From contig OY726559.1 of NCBI GenBank assembly GCA_963383645.1, positions 114,180,777-114,244,776 of the forward strand: DNA of 64,000 nt, in the 5' to 3' direction. Both the position numbers and the translations under genes were made by a program. Source of the stretch: Muscardinus avellanarius. Its lineage: Eukaryota > Chordata > Mammalia > Rodentia > Gliridae. Below the pieces are notes generated by a model. The model worked only from the letters and a program-made list of their open reading frames with translations. It had not been told where the DNA came from and made no database searches. Shown here one piece after another: positions 21,449 through 34,800 of this stretch; position 1 is the first letter of the stretch; every line of letters starts with the position of its first letter.

Positions 21449-22622
21449 CTGGGGATGGAACCCAGGGGCATTCTACCTCCGAGCTAAACCCCCAGCCCTA
21501 TTTTATATTCTTTATTTTGAAACAGGGTCTCACTGAGTTGCAAAGGGCCTAAGTAGCTGAGGCTGGCCGGGAACGGCGATCCCCCTGTCTCAGCCTCCCC
21601 TGTGCTGGGATGACAAGCGTGGGCCACCGCCCGGCTCCCTGACCCATTTTAAGCCTTCCTGGCTGTGAACTTCGAGGGCTGACTGAGGCAGCGCCGCTGT
21701 CCAGGGGCTGGGCCCAGATCTGACCTTGGGGAGGTCGCGGGGGTGGGGTCCAGGCAGCAGTGGGAGGCCACTGGACGGGAGGCTCCGGGAGCTGGCTCCC
21801 AGGGGTGCTCACTGCGGAAAGAGTACTGCAGGAAGGAATGCTGGCGGATGGCGTCGAAGGTGGCGTAGAGCGCCCAGTCCAGCGCGCAGACCACCGCCAG
21901 CAGCAGCAGGATGGGCAGCGTCCCCAGGAGCTCCCGCACCTGCGCGAGGAGGCCCGGGTGGGAGGCCGGTCCTCCATCCTCCGCTCGCGAGGCCGCCTCC
22001 CTCCCGAGGCCCACCTGCCCTTACCAAGTTCTTCATTTCCGCGGCCTGGATGGTGGGCTTCCAGGGGAAGATGACGGTCTTCTCCTCCGCCCTGCGGAGT
22101 GGCAGCAGGGCCCGTCTCCCCTGGGGAGCACCGCACGTGGAGTCCCGAGGCTCCGCCCTCCCGCCGCCCTCGCACCCTGGGTCTGCGCGCACCTGCTTCT
22201 TCCTGCGCTCGTCGATCTGACAGAAGTAGGCGCTGATGTAAATGTTGTCGAAGCGGATATCCCCGTTATAGCCGTCCACGTAGGAGAAGCATCTGTAGGC
22301 AGACAGGCGGGGGTGTGTCCGTCTGCTCCAGGGGGCCCCGCCCACCCCCAGCCAGACTGGAGCGTGTAATCCCAGCATTCGGGAGGCTGAGGCCGGAGGA
22401 TCGCGGTTCGAGGCCAGCCTCAGCTACTTAGTGAGGCCCTCTGCCTCAGTGAGACCCTGTTTCAAAATAAAGAATAAAAAATAGGGCTGGGGGTGTAGCT
22501 CAGAGGTAGAAAGACCCTGGGGTCCATCCCCAGACTCGCAAACAAAACAAAACACTGCATTTCACTGTTATCCCCCTGTCCCAGACGCACTGCTAGGAGC
22601 GATATTGACAAGGGAATTACTA

Positions 22623-22666
<44 letters not shown>

Positions 22667-24167
22667 TTATTTTGCGGTACTGGGAATGGAACCCAGGAGC
22701 ATTCTACCTCCGAGCTACAAACCCAGGCCGGTTGTCAATGGAATTATTATTATTATTTGGTGCTTGGGGTTGAACTCAGGGGCATTCTACCCCCAAGCTA
22801 CACCCCAGCCAGTCTTATTTTTTATTTTAACTATTTATTTATTTATTTGTATATTTTTGCTGTACTGGGGATGGGACCCAGGGGCGTTCTACCTCCGGGC
22901 TACCCCCACCAGCCCTATTTTTTATTTTTTATTCTTTATTTTTTATTATTTTTATTTTTTATTTTAGTACTGGGGATAGAACCCAAGGGCATTCTACGTT
23001 CGAACTATACCCCAGCACTATTTTTTAATTCTTTACTTGGAAACAGGGTCTCACTGAGTTGCTGAGGGCCTCACTAAGTAGCTGAGGCTGTCCGCGAACC
23101 GGGATCCTCCTGTCCCACCTTCCGGAATGCTGGGATTACACGGATGCGCTACCACGCCGGGCAACATTCCTCCCTTAATCTCCCCAAACCCCACAGAAGT
23201 GCTTCAGATTCCTAAGGAAAATAAAAATGTTAATTTTGGGAAATGTGTTGAAAACCGTAAAAGTTCACTGAACAAACTGCGTAAAGTGCGAAACATTAGT
23301 TCCAACGCTCTTGGTTTGGGGACCCTGGTAAAAAATTCACATCTTTGCCTGTAACCTAGAGAGAACCAGAAAAAGCAAAGACAGGCTGAGAGCGCCCCCT
23401 TGTGGAGACACCGGCTGGCGCGGGCTGGGCCTGCGGAGGCGCCGCCGCGCACCTGTGTCCCTTGGGCGCAGCCCTCCCCGGGGTAGAGAGCCTGGAAGAG
23501 GCTTTGACTCTGCGCCTCCTTTCTTCCCTCCCCAGGCTGGCTCTGCGACCTCCTGCTCCTCCCCCTTGGGCCATCTTCCTGCCCCTTCCCGGCCTGGACC
23601 AGTCCATCTCACAACCCAGGCCCAGTTCAGGGCCTTCCCTAGGGCTTTCCAGAATCCTCTGTTTATGGGCACCCGCCTCTGCCTCTACACCCGGCAGATA
23701 CGAAGATCCTTGTGCAAGGTCCCTATCCTTGAGCCGGGCGTGGTGGCACACGCTTGTAATCCCAGCATTCAAGAGGCTGAGACAGGAGGATCACGGTTCG
23801 CGGACAGCCTCAGCTACTTAGTGAGGCCCTCTGCAACTCAGTGAGACCCGGTTTCAAAATAAAGAATAAAATATAGGGCTGGGGGTGTAGTTTGGAGGTA
23901 GAATGCCCCTGGGTTCCATCCCCAGACCTATACACACGAAAGATATCCATCCTTCTCTTCCTGGACCATAGTTCCCCACCCCTGCCACACTCCCAGCCCT
24001 ATTTTATTTTTATTTTGAAACAGGGTCTCTAGGTTGATGAGTCTAATTGCTGAGGCTGTCCTCAAACCTGCAATCCTCCTGTTTCAGTGTCCCGAGTACT
24101 GGGATTACAGGTATACACCACCATGCCCAGCTCCCCAGCCCTATTTTATTTTAATTATATATATATG

Positions 24168-24213
<46 letters not shown>

Positions 24214-25994
24214 TTGCAGTACTAGGTATGGAACCCAGGGACATTTAACATTTACCTTCGAGTTACACCCCTAGCCCTATTTTTTTTTTTTTTTGGCATT
24301 TTTGAGGATGGTACCCAGGGGCATTCAACCTCCAAGCTTCACCCCCTGCCCTATTTTTTTATTCTTTATTTTGAAACCGGGTCTCCCTGAGTTGCAGAGG
24401 GCCTCACTAAGTAGCTGAGCCTGTCCGCGAACCGCGATCCTCCTGTCTCAGCCTCCTGAATGCTGGGATTCCAAGTGTGCGCCACCGCGCCCGGCCATTC
24501 TGGGCATTTGGGGGTGGAGGTCGGAAGCAGAGGGTCCAGAAATCAGTGGGGAAACCTGAGCAGAGCGAGGCCCCGGCACCCCAGCTGGACTCTGGGCTGG
24601 GTGGGGCTGAGGACTTTGTTCTAAATGGAAGGAAAGTAGTTGCCAACGCAGCAGGCGGGAGAGAATAAAAGCAAAATCAGACGATAAAAATGGCACAAAG
24701 TCAGAGCCAAGGGGAATCTGAAGGGCAAGAAAAAAAAATCAAAAGTCAAAGTTAAATGTTAAATAAAAGTCGGTATTAGGATAAAAGCTGGAAGAAGGTA
24801 GAAAAATGAAGACAGCTGCCCTTTTAAAACGGTGGGACCCAGGGTAACGTTTCTTCTTATAAAATGTCCATGTGTCCTTTAACTTTGTGTAAACAGAGTT
24901 GAGAAAAAAAAAAGAAAAGACCAAGTTAAAAAGCATTCAGATTCAGAGTTGGGCTGGCCGAGTGGCAAGCATCTGTTATCCCAGTACTTGGGAGGCTGAG
25001 ATAGGAGGATCACAGGTTTGAGGCCAGCCCCAGGAAGTTGATGAGGCCCTCTGCAACTTAGTGAGACCCTGTTTCAAAAGAAAAGAATAAAGCTGGGTGT
25101 GGCAGCACCTGTTTGTAATCCCAGTACTTGGGAGGCTGAGACAAGAGGATCGCGGTTTGCGGCCAGTCTCAGCAATTTGGTGAGGCCCACCACAGCTTAG
25201 TGAGACCCTGTTCAAAACAAAAAGAATGAAAAATCGGGCTGGGGCTGGGTGTGGTGGCACACGCCTATAATCCCTGCATTTGGGAGGCTGAGACAGTGAG
25301 GCCCTTTGCAATTCAGTGAGACCCTGTTTCCAAACAAAGGATAATAAAAAATAGTGCTGGGAGTGTGACTTGGAAGTCGACTCTCCAGTACCAAAATAAA
25401 TATATAAATAAAGAAAAGAATCCAGGCATGGTGGCGCACGCTTGTAATCCCAGGATTCGGGAGGCGGACACAGGAGGATCAAGGTTTGAGGACTCAGCTA
25501 CTACTTAGTGAGGCCCTTTGCAACTCAGTGAGACCCTGTTTCAGAATAAAGAATGAAAAATAGGGCTGGGGGTGTAGCTCGGAGGTAGAATGCCCCTGGG
25601 TTCCATCCTAGTACCAAAAAAAAAAAAAAAAAAAAGAGTCTGATCTGGGGATGGGCTCCGCCCTCCACCCTCCTCCCGCAGGCCTCCCGGCTTGGCGGGA
25701 AGGGGCAGCTGGGTAGGGCTGAGCTCACGCTCGCAGGACCAGCAGGAAGGTGCAGGACAGCAGCACGTGCAGCAGCCCCAGCGTCCACTCCAGCCGCGCC
25801 TCCTGCCGCTGCACGTAATCCCGCACCTCGGTGCTCACGAGCGCCCAGCTGGCGTTGGCGCCCAGCAGCCCCGGCCGCCGCTCCTCCTGGGGGGCCAGGT
25901 GCAGACTCAGCCACGCCGCCGGCCACACCCCTGCGCCGCCTCTTCCTGCCCCCACCCCGCGCTAGCCACGCGTTAGTCTAGCTCCCTTGCACAT

Positions 25995-26025
<31 letters not shown>

Positions 26026-26719
26026 TTTGTTTGTTTGTTTGTTTATTTATTCAGTACTGGGGATGGAGCCCAGGGGCATTCTACCTCCAAGCGACACCCC
26101 CAGCCCTTATTTTTCATTCTTTCTTTTTTTCTTTTTTTGCAGGTCTGGGGATGGAACCCAGAGGCATTTGACCTCTGAGCTACACGCCCAGCCCTATTTT
26201 TTATTCTTTATTTGGAAACAGGGTCTCACTGAGTTGCAGAGGGCCTCACTAAGTAGCTGAGGTTATCCTCGAACCGCGATCCTCCTGTCTCAGCCTCCCG
26301 AATGCTGGGATTACAAGCGTGCGCCACCACGCCCAGCCCTTGGTCCCGTGTTGACTGACACATCTCCCGCCTAGCTGGCCACCCCTTCCCGAGCCCTGTC
26401 TGTGCTCTGGGTGGCGCCCGCACACGCCCCCTCCTGGCCCTTTAGGGCTCCTGTCTCCGCCCCTGCTCCCTGTCTGACCGGGCCCCTGCTTCCTACCTTG
26501 ATGTCAATGTCGGCTGAAAATTCCCCATCTAGGCTATGAATAGACTGGTTGAGGGAGTCGTAAGTCTGCCCGAAGTTGCCTTCCACCGGGATGCGATTGC
26601 GGCACCAGACCTCCATCACTGGTGGATGGTGGGGAGAGTTCAGAGTTCAGAGGTCAGGCCTCCCCTCGCCCAGGTCTGGGCCTGCCTGCTGCCTGCCAGG
26701 TGCCAGCATCTTGCTTCTG

Positions 26720-26772
<53 letters not shown>

Positions 26773-29201
26773 TGTGCTGGGGATGGAACTGAGGGGTATT
26801 CTACCTCCGAGCCACACCCCCAGCCCTATTTTTATTCTTTTTTTTGTGTGTGTGTGGGGGTCTGGGGATGGAACCCAGAGGCATTTGACCTCCGAGTACA
26901 CCCCCTGCCCTATTTTTTATTCTTTATTTTGAAACCGGGTCTCACTGAGTTGCAGAGGGCCTCACTAAGTAGCTGAGGCTGTCTGTGAACCGCGATCCTC
27001 CGGGTCTCAGCATCCCTAATTCTGGGATTACAAGCGTGCGCCACCATGCCCGGCTTTTATTCTTTATTTTCAAACAGGGTCTCACTGAGTTGCAGAGGGC
27101 CTCACTAAGTAGCTGAGGCTGCCCTTAAACCTTGATCCTCCTGTCTCAACCTCCCGGGATGACAAGTGTGCGCCACCACGCCCGGCTTCCTTGCCGACTC
27201 TTGCCTGCATCCCGTCCTAGGATTAATCCTCCCACTAACAAGGCCGGGACGGTCCACTGCCACTGACTTGTCTCTTAACAATGACAATAAGGGCAGCCAG
27301 CCGGCCTTGAGAGAGCAGTCCCTCCGGGTTGGCTGCTTGCGGCTGTTCTCTGCTTCACGTCTGTGCATTATCCCCTTAAATCCTTAAAACCCCTAGAGGG
27401 CGCGCAGACCACCCACGTGGAGCACGGTCCCGAGGACACAGCCCCTGGCCCTGGCCCTGGCCCTGCCGGCCTCCTGCCCCCGCACCAACCCTTGGCGATG
27501 CTGCAGAAGAACTTGAACTTCATGGGCAGGCAGAGCAGGTGGCTGAGGAGGGGGACCCACACTCGCCGCATGCACTCTCCATGCTTTTGGTCAAACCAGA
27601 GGCGGCAGCTGAGGATGGCTCGGTCCACCACGTCTGCGGGAACGAGCAGAATGTCTGAGCTCCGGGCACCCTGATGGGGACCGCCTGCCCCGCAGCCTGC
27701 CCGCCACGGACGCCCCTCACAGGAGCAGCGCAGCCTGGTCTTCAGCTCGTACATCTTCTGCGTGGACAGGCGGGCGCCGGGGGCTCCCCGGGGCTCCCTG
27801 TCTCGGGCCGTGCCCTCTGGGGCATCCTCGGGTTCGTAGCCAGCCTCGCTGTTCACCTGAGCGTCCAGGTCGGCAAAGGAGTTGGAGATGTTCCGAGTCT
27901 CCGCTTGCAACGACGCTTTGCTGCTCTGGAGGTGAGGAGGGGAGACAAGAAATGATCGGGTTCAGAGCTTCTGCCCCCCCCAGTTTGTCCTCCACCCATA
28001 CCCAGCTCTGGGCTCTCTCCCCAGCCTACAGGGAGTGAGGCCTTGGCTGCTCAGAGTGGGGAGGCCGCCCCTCTTCCTGGCTGCTTATGCCCCTGGTCCC
28101 TGGCTCTTCCTCGGACCCCTAAGCAGTCGTTGGTCCCCAGGACCTCGGATGGTGCCCCTCAGCACAGCTGTCTCAGATCCCCATGCTATCTGGATGATCC
28201 CGCTCAGCTCCCTTGTCTCTGTCTCCATCTTCCTACCTCTCAGTGCTCCCAGACCCCATCTCCAGCCCTCCACACCCAGCGCCTGGCCAGCGAGGGCAGG
28301 GCCTCCAATCCCCAGCATGCTAGTTCCAGGATCCAGGGAACCACCCACTCAGGTCCTGGAAAAGGTGTGCGGGATGTGTCTCGCCAACTGCCTTGGGGTT
28401 TCCCTGGCACCTGCTGCCCTGGGGACTGGGGCACGTTCTGCAATGTTAGGGGACAGTTTTGCAAAATAAAAATAAAATAAAATAAAATAAAGCCGGGCAT
28501 GGTGGTGCACACTTGTAATCCCAGCATTAGGGAGGCTGAGACAGGAAGATCAAAGTTCGCAGACAGCCTCAGCTACTTAGTGAGGCCCTTTGGAACTCAG
28601 TGAGACCCAGTTTCAAAAAATAAAAAGAAAGCCAGGCGTGGTGGCGCACGCTTATAATCCCTGTGCTTGGGAGACTGAGACAGGAGGATCACACGGGTTC
28701 AAAGCCAGCCTCAGCTACTTAGTGAGGCTCTCGGCTACTTAGTGAGACCGTTTCCAAATAAAATATAAAATAGGTCTGGGAGTATAGCTCAGAGGTAGAA
28801 AGCCTCTGGGTTTCACCCAGTACCACCAATAAATAAATAGATAAATAAATAAATAAATATCCGGGCGTGGTGGCGCACGCTTGTAATCCTTGTACCTGGG
28901 AGGCTGAGACAGGAGGATGGCACAGGTTCAAAGCCAACCTCAGCTACTTAGTGAGGCTCTCAGCAACTTAGTGAGACCCTGTTCCCAAATAAAATATATA
29001 TTTAAAAAAAAGTCTGGGCCAGGCGTGGTGGCGCACGTTTGTAATCCCCGCGCTTGGGAGGCAGAGACAGGAGGATAGCGCAGGTTCGAAGCCAGCCGCA
29101 CGTGCTGGCTTAGGAGACCCTGTTTCCAAAATGAAAAATGTAAAAATAGGTCTGGGAGTGTAGCCCGGAGGTAGAAGGGCTTCCAGGAACCCCAGTACCA
29201 C

Positions 29202-29236
<35 letters not shown>

Positions 29237-30429
29237 TCTGGGAGTATAGCATGGAGGTAGAAAGCCCCCCAGGCTCCACTCCCAGTACCACCAAAAATAG
29301 ATAAATAAATAAACAAACAAACAAACAAACAAACTAAAAAATAGGGCTAGGATTGTCTGGGAGGTCCAGTGCCTCTGGATTTCATCCCCTGTAGAACAAA
29401 AAATAAAAATAAGTCGGGTGTGGTGGCGCACACTTGTAATCCCAGCGCTTGGGAGGCTGAGACAGGAGGATCTCACAGGTTCGAAGCCAGCCTCAGCTAC
29501 TTAGTGAGGCTCTCAGCAATTTAGCGAGACCCTGTTTCCAAATAAAATATAAATAGGTCAGGGAGTGTAGTCCGAAGGTAGAAAAGCCCCTGGGTTCCAT
29601 CCCCAGAACCACAAATAAAATAAAATTAAAAAAAAAATTAAAAATAGGAGCCGGGCGTGGTGGCACACGCTTGTAATCCCCGCGCTTGGGAGGCTGAGAC
29701 AGGAGGATTGCACAGGTTCGAAGCCAGCCTCAGCTACTTAGTGAGGCTCTCAGCAACTTAGCGAGACCCTGTTTCCAAATAAAATATAAAAAAGGTCTGC
29801 GAGTATAGCCCAGAGGTAGAAAGCCTCTGGGTTCCACCCCTAGTACCACCAAAAAAAAAAAAAAAATAAATAAATAAATAAAAATTAGGGCTGAGGGTGT
29901 AGCTCAGAGGTAGAATGACCTTGGTTTCCACCCCCAGTACCGCAAAAAAAAAAAAAAGAAAAAAAAATGCCCTTGGTATCCCCCCTGGTAAATGAAATCC
30001 AGGGTCACACCTCCCGGCTCCTGTCAACAGGGTCCCGGGGAGAGGGCCCCTGGGCCTGCCTGTGTGAGACACTGACCAGCAGGCTGTTGAACACTGCCCG
30101 CAAGGGGGCCGTGGAGATGCGCCAGGCAGCTCGGGTGTTATTGATCTGAAGGTCCACGGTGCAGCCTAGCGACGCTATCACCTCGTTGAGGTTGTGCCGC
30201 AGATTGGAAACTGGTCCTGGGGGAGGAGGCGGGGGAGGGTCACTTCTCAGCGCATCCTCAAACCCCCCCCCCCAGCTCCACCTCTGGCTGAACAGACCCC
30301 CTCTGGAACCACACAGTAAGGGGCCTGAGAGGCTCCAGTTTTCTCCTGTGTGCGGGGAGTGGGGGGGGGGAGGTTCAGACACAGGGAGGAGCTCTCTCTG
30401 GGATACACAGCCACTGAGATCAACCCCCC

Positions 30430-30480
<51 letters not shown>

Positions 30481-31811
30481 ACTTCTCTTTCTTTCCTTTT
30501 TTCTTTTCTTTTTTTTTTATTTTTTATTTGTTTGTTTGTGGTGCTGGAGATGGAACCCAGGGGCATTCTACCTCTGAACTACACCCCCAGTCCTATTTTT
30601 GTGTGTGTGTGGTACTGGGAGTGGAACCCAGAGGATTTCTACTTCCGGCTATACTCCCAGCCCTATTTTTTATATTTTATTTGGAGACAGGGTCTCACTA
30701 AGTTGCTGAGAGCCTCACTAAGTAGCTGAGGCTGGCTTTGAACCCACACGATCTTCCTGTCTCAGCCTCCCAAGCGCAGGGATTACAAGCGTGCGCCACC
30801 ATGCCTGGCTTCCCAGTCCTGTTTCTTATTCTTTATTTTGAAACAGGGTCTCACTGAATTATAAAGGACCTCACTAAATAGCTGAAGCTGTCAGCGAACC
30901 GCGATCCTCCCATCTCAGCCTCCCAAAGGCTGGCATTCACCTGGTCTCCATGGGACTGTGGTCACCACTCGTGCCGCTGACCAGTGCTCAGGGCCCACTC
31001 ACCTGCATAGATAGCAGTCAAGGCGTAGCCCAGGACAAACAGTCTGCCCTCTTTGCCCAGCATCTTTGGAGCCAAGAGGAGGCTGGCGCAGCGGATGTGA
31101 GGGGAGGTCCCCCAGCTCACGGCCCCCAAGCCTGTCGGGAGAGCCCAGGAGCGGTGAGGCCCAGCGAGAGCTGCCTGGGCGCCCCCCACCCCAGGCCCTC
31201 GTGGATCTCGCCACCCTGTCCTCGACCATGTTTATTTTGACTCTGTCAAGCTTCTGGGCCTCTCAGCCATTCACTCAACAGCCCTTTGCAGAGTTCAGCT
31301 GGCACTGAGATGCTAGAGGTCACAAGGTCATGACGGCCAGGTGTGCAGTGCTGCCTATAATCCTAGACGGCCAGGTGTGTGGTGCTGCCTATAATCCTAG
31401 ACGGCCAGGTGTGTGGTGCTGCCTATAATCCAGGTACTCAGAAGACTAGGAGGACTGCAGGCTTGAGGCCACCGCAGCGACTTAGAGAGACCCTAGTTGG
31501 AAATAAAAAATAAAAGCCGGGCGTGGTGGCGCACACTTGTCATCCCGGGAGGTTGAGACAGGAGGATCAAGGTTTAAGGGCAGCCTCACTTAGTGAGGCC
31601 CTCTGCAACTCAGTGAGACCCTGTTTCAAAAGAAAGAATAAAACATAGGGCTGGGGGTGTAGCTCGGAGGTAGAATGCCCCTGGGTTCCATCCCCAGACC
31701 CGCAAAAATAAATAAATAAATAAATAAATAATAAATAAATAAATAAATAAGTAGGGCTGGGGGTATAGGTTGGAGGTAGAATGTCCCTAAGTTCAATCCC
31801 TGGTACCAAAA

Positions 31812-31863
<52 letters not shown>

Positions 31864-34800
31864 GTGGGTCTGGGGATGGAACCCAGGGGCATAGGACCTC
31901 TGAGCTACACCCCCTGCTCTATTTTTTATTCTTTTTTTTTTTTTTTTTTTTTTTTTGGTGGTACTGGGGTTCCTGGAAGCCCTTCTACCTCTGGGCTACA
32001 CTCCCAGACCTATTTTATATTTTTGAAACAGGGTCTCTTACGCCAGCGCGGCTGGCTTCGAACCTGTGCGATCCTCCTGTCTCCGCCTCCCAAGCGCGGG
32101 GATTACAAGCGTGCGCCACCACGCCCGGCTATATTTTTTATTCTTTATTTTGAAACCAGGTCTCACTGAGTTGCAGAGGGCCTCACTAAGTAGCTGAGGC
32201 TGTCCGCGAACCGCGATCCTCCGGTCTCAGCCTCCCGAATGCCAGGATTACAAGCGTGCGCCACCAAGCCCAGCTCAAAAATATTTTTTTTAGCTAGGTG
32301 TGGTGGTACATGCCTGCAATCCCAGTACATGGGAGGCTAAGACAGGAGGATCGCAGATTTGAGGACAACTTCAGCAACTTAGTGAGACTCTCAGAAATCT
32401 ACTGAGACCCTATTTCAAAATGAAACAAAACAAATTTAAAAAGGGGTAGGGGAGCCAGTTTGGGTGGCACATGCTTATAATCCCAGTACTTGGGAGGCTG
32501 AGACAGGAGGATTGCAGGTTTGAGGCTAGCCTCAGCTACTTAGTGATGCCCTCTGCAACTTAATGAGACCCTGTTTCAAAAATAAAAAATAGAGCCGGGT
32601 GTGGTGGTGCACACTCGTAATCCCAGTACTTGGGAGGCTGAGACAGGAGGATTGCAGGTTCGAAGCCAGCCTCAGCAGCTTTTTGAGGCTCTCAGCAACT
32701 TAGTGAGATCCTGTTTCCAAATAAAATGTAAAAATAGGCCTGGGGGTATATCTCAGAAGTAGAAGGGCCCTGGTTTCTACCCCCAGTACCTAAATAAATA
32801 AATAAATAAATAAATATAATAAAATAATAAAAAATAAAATAGGGCTGGGGATGTAGCTCAGAGGTAGAGTGTCCCTTGGTTCAATCCCCAGTACCATCCA
32901 CACAAAAAAAGAGGGTGCCCAGCCAGGTGTGGTGACATATGCCTATAATCCCAGTACTTGGGGAGGCTGAAACGGGAGGATTGCTGGTTCAAGGCGTGCG
33001 TATATGTTAGGGAAGGTGGCCAACACTTCTCCAGGCTTCATTCATACTTACCCTAGGGTATAGAGAAACAGAAAGCAGGAGAAAAATTCTGGGGGAAAAA
33101 AAAACAAAAACAAACAGGCCCAAGAGCCCAGGAAGATCAGAGCCCACGCTGACCTCAGGTCACAGCGCTCTGACACTCTGACGCAGGAGGCGTCTGCAGT
33201 GTCTCCCATCCTTAACCCTGCTAGATTGTAGCAGGTTCAAAAGTGTCTCCCTGTCTCTGAGGAACCAGTGAGTTCCGCAGGACACAGCACCAGGGAGGTG
33301 CTTCTGGGGAGCCCAGGGAGGGCGTGGGTACTTCTGCAGGGAGGGGTGGGGTCGGGAAGGCTGGACAAAGGAGAGGATGTGTCAGCTGGGCCTGGCTGAT
33401 GAGTAAGTGTTTTTAGGAGCCCAAATGACATTCCAAGCCAAAGGAACAGTTTAAGCTGGTCAGGGTGACTAGAAGTTCCCCTGTGTGGACGGAGCGTGCG
33501 CCAGCCGGGTCAAAGCAAATCCCAAGTCCCTGCACCGCCCTCCCTCGGCTCTGTTCCTGGGAGTTTCTATCATCTGGCACAGGGACTAGAACTTTGTCAT
33601 TGTGGTGGGGCTAGGGATTAAACCAGGGCCGCCCAGCCGCCACGCTCCCGGCCCCCAGATTAGAACCCCGGGGCATTCTACCTCCGAGCTACACCCCCAG
33701 CCCTATTTTTTATTCTTTCTTTTGAAACAGGGTCTCACTGAGTTGCACAGGGCCTCACTAAGTAGCTGAGGCTGTCCATGAACCACGATTCTCCTTTCTC
33801 AGCCTCCCAAATGCTGGGATAACAAGCGTGCGCCACCACGTCCGGCTAACTAGAACCTTTTTTTTTTTTTTTTTTGGTGGTACTGGGGTTCCCGGAAGCC
33901 CTTCTACCTCCGAGCTACACTCCCAGACCTATTTTCACATTTTTTAATTTGGAAACAGGGTCTCCTAAGCCAGCGCGCGCAACTGGCTTCGAACCTGCGC
34001 GATCCTCCTGTCTCCGCCTCCCAAGCGCGGGGATTACAAGCGTGCGCCACCACGCCCGGCCCAGACTTTTTTTTTTAATATATATTTTATTTGGGAACAG
34101 GGTCTCACTAGAGTTGCTGAGAGCCTCACTAAGTAGCTGAGGTTGGCTTTGAACCACCACGCCCGGCTAACTAGAACCTTCTAACTGGTCTTCCTGCTTC
34201 CTCTCTCACCAGTTTACCCTTGGATTTTCACAAGGCAGCCAGAAAGATCTGGCAGAAGTATAATTCAAGCCAGGCGTGGTGGCGCAAGTCTGTAATTCCA
34301 GGACGGAAGTTGCTGAGGCTGACCTTGAGTCCCAGATCCTCCTGTGTCAGCCTCCCAAGACCTGGAATTACAGGTGTGTGCCACCACACCCGGCCCTGAG
34401 ACAGATCGCAGGCATGAGGACAGCCTCAGCAACTTGGTGAGACTCAGCAACCCGGCGAGACCCGGTTTCAAACTAAAAATAAATAGGGCTGGGGATGTAG
34501 CTCAGAGGTAGAATGCCCCTGGGTTTAATCCCCAATACCACACACACACAATAAAATAAAATAAAAGTAATAAGAGGGCTGGGGGTTTATAGCTCAGAGG
34601 TAGAATGTCCCTGGTTTCTATCCTCAAACCAAAAAAAAAGAAAAAGCATAAATCAGCATAAATAAAAAAGCATGAATCTCTTTCCAGCCTTAAACTATAC
34701 CATGACTTTTTTTTTTTTCTTTTTTCTTTTTGTATCTCTGAGCACACCCTGGCCCTGTTTCTTGGTTTGGTTTGGTTTTTTGCAGTACTGGAGATGGAAC

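Noticed and set aside
23165..23730. Possible endogenous retroviral LTR in DCST1 intron 8
   Set aside because: The segment is non-SINE and partly A-rich, but I see no TG...CA ends, primer-binding site or viral coding remnant to support an LTR call.
28632..28830. tRNA-like gene from the A/B boxes in the SINE ID part
   Set aside because: The segment derives from tRNA-Ala but is deleted in the middle and embedded in a retroposon; it cannot fold as a functional tRNA.
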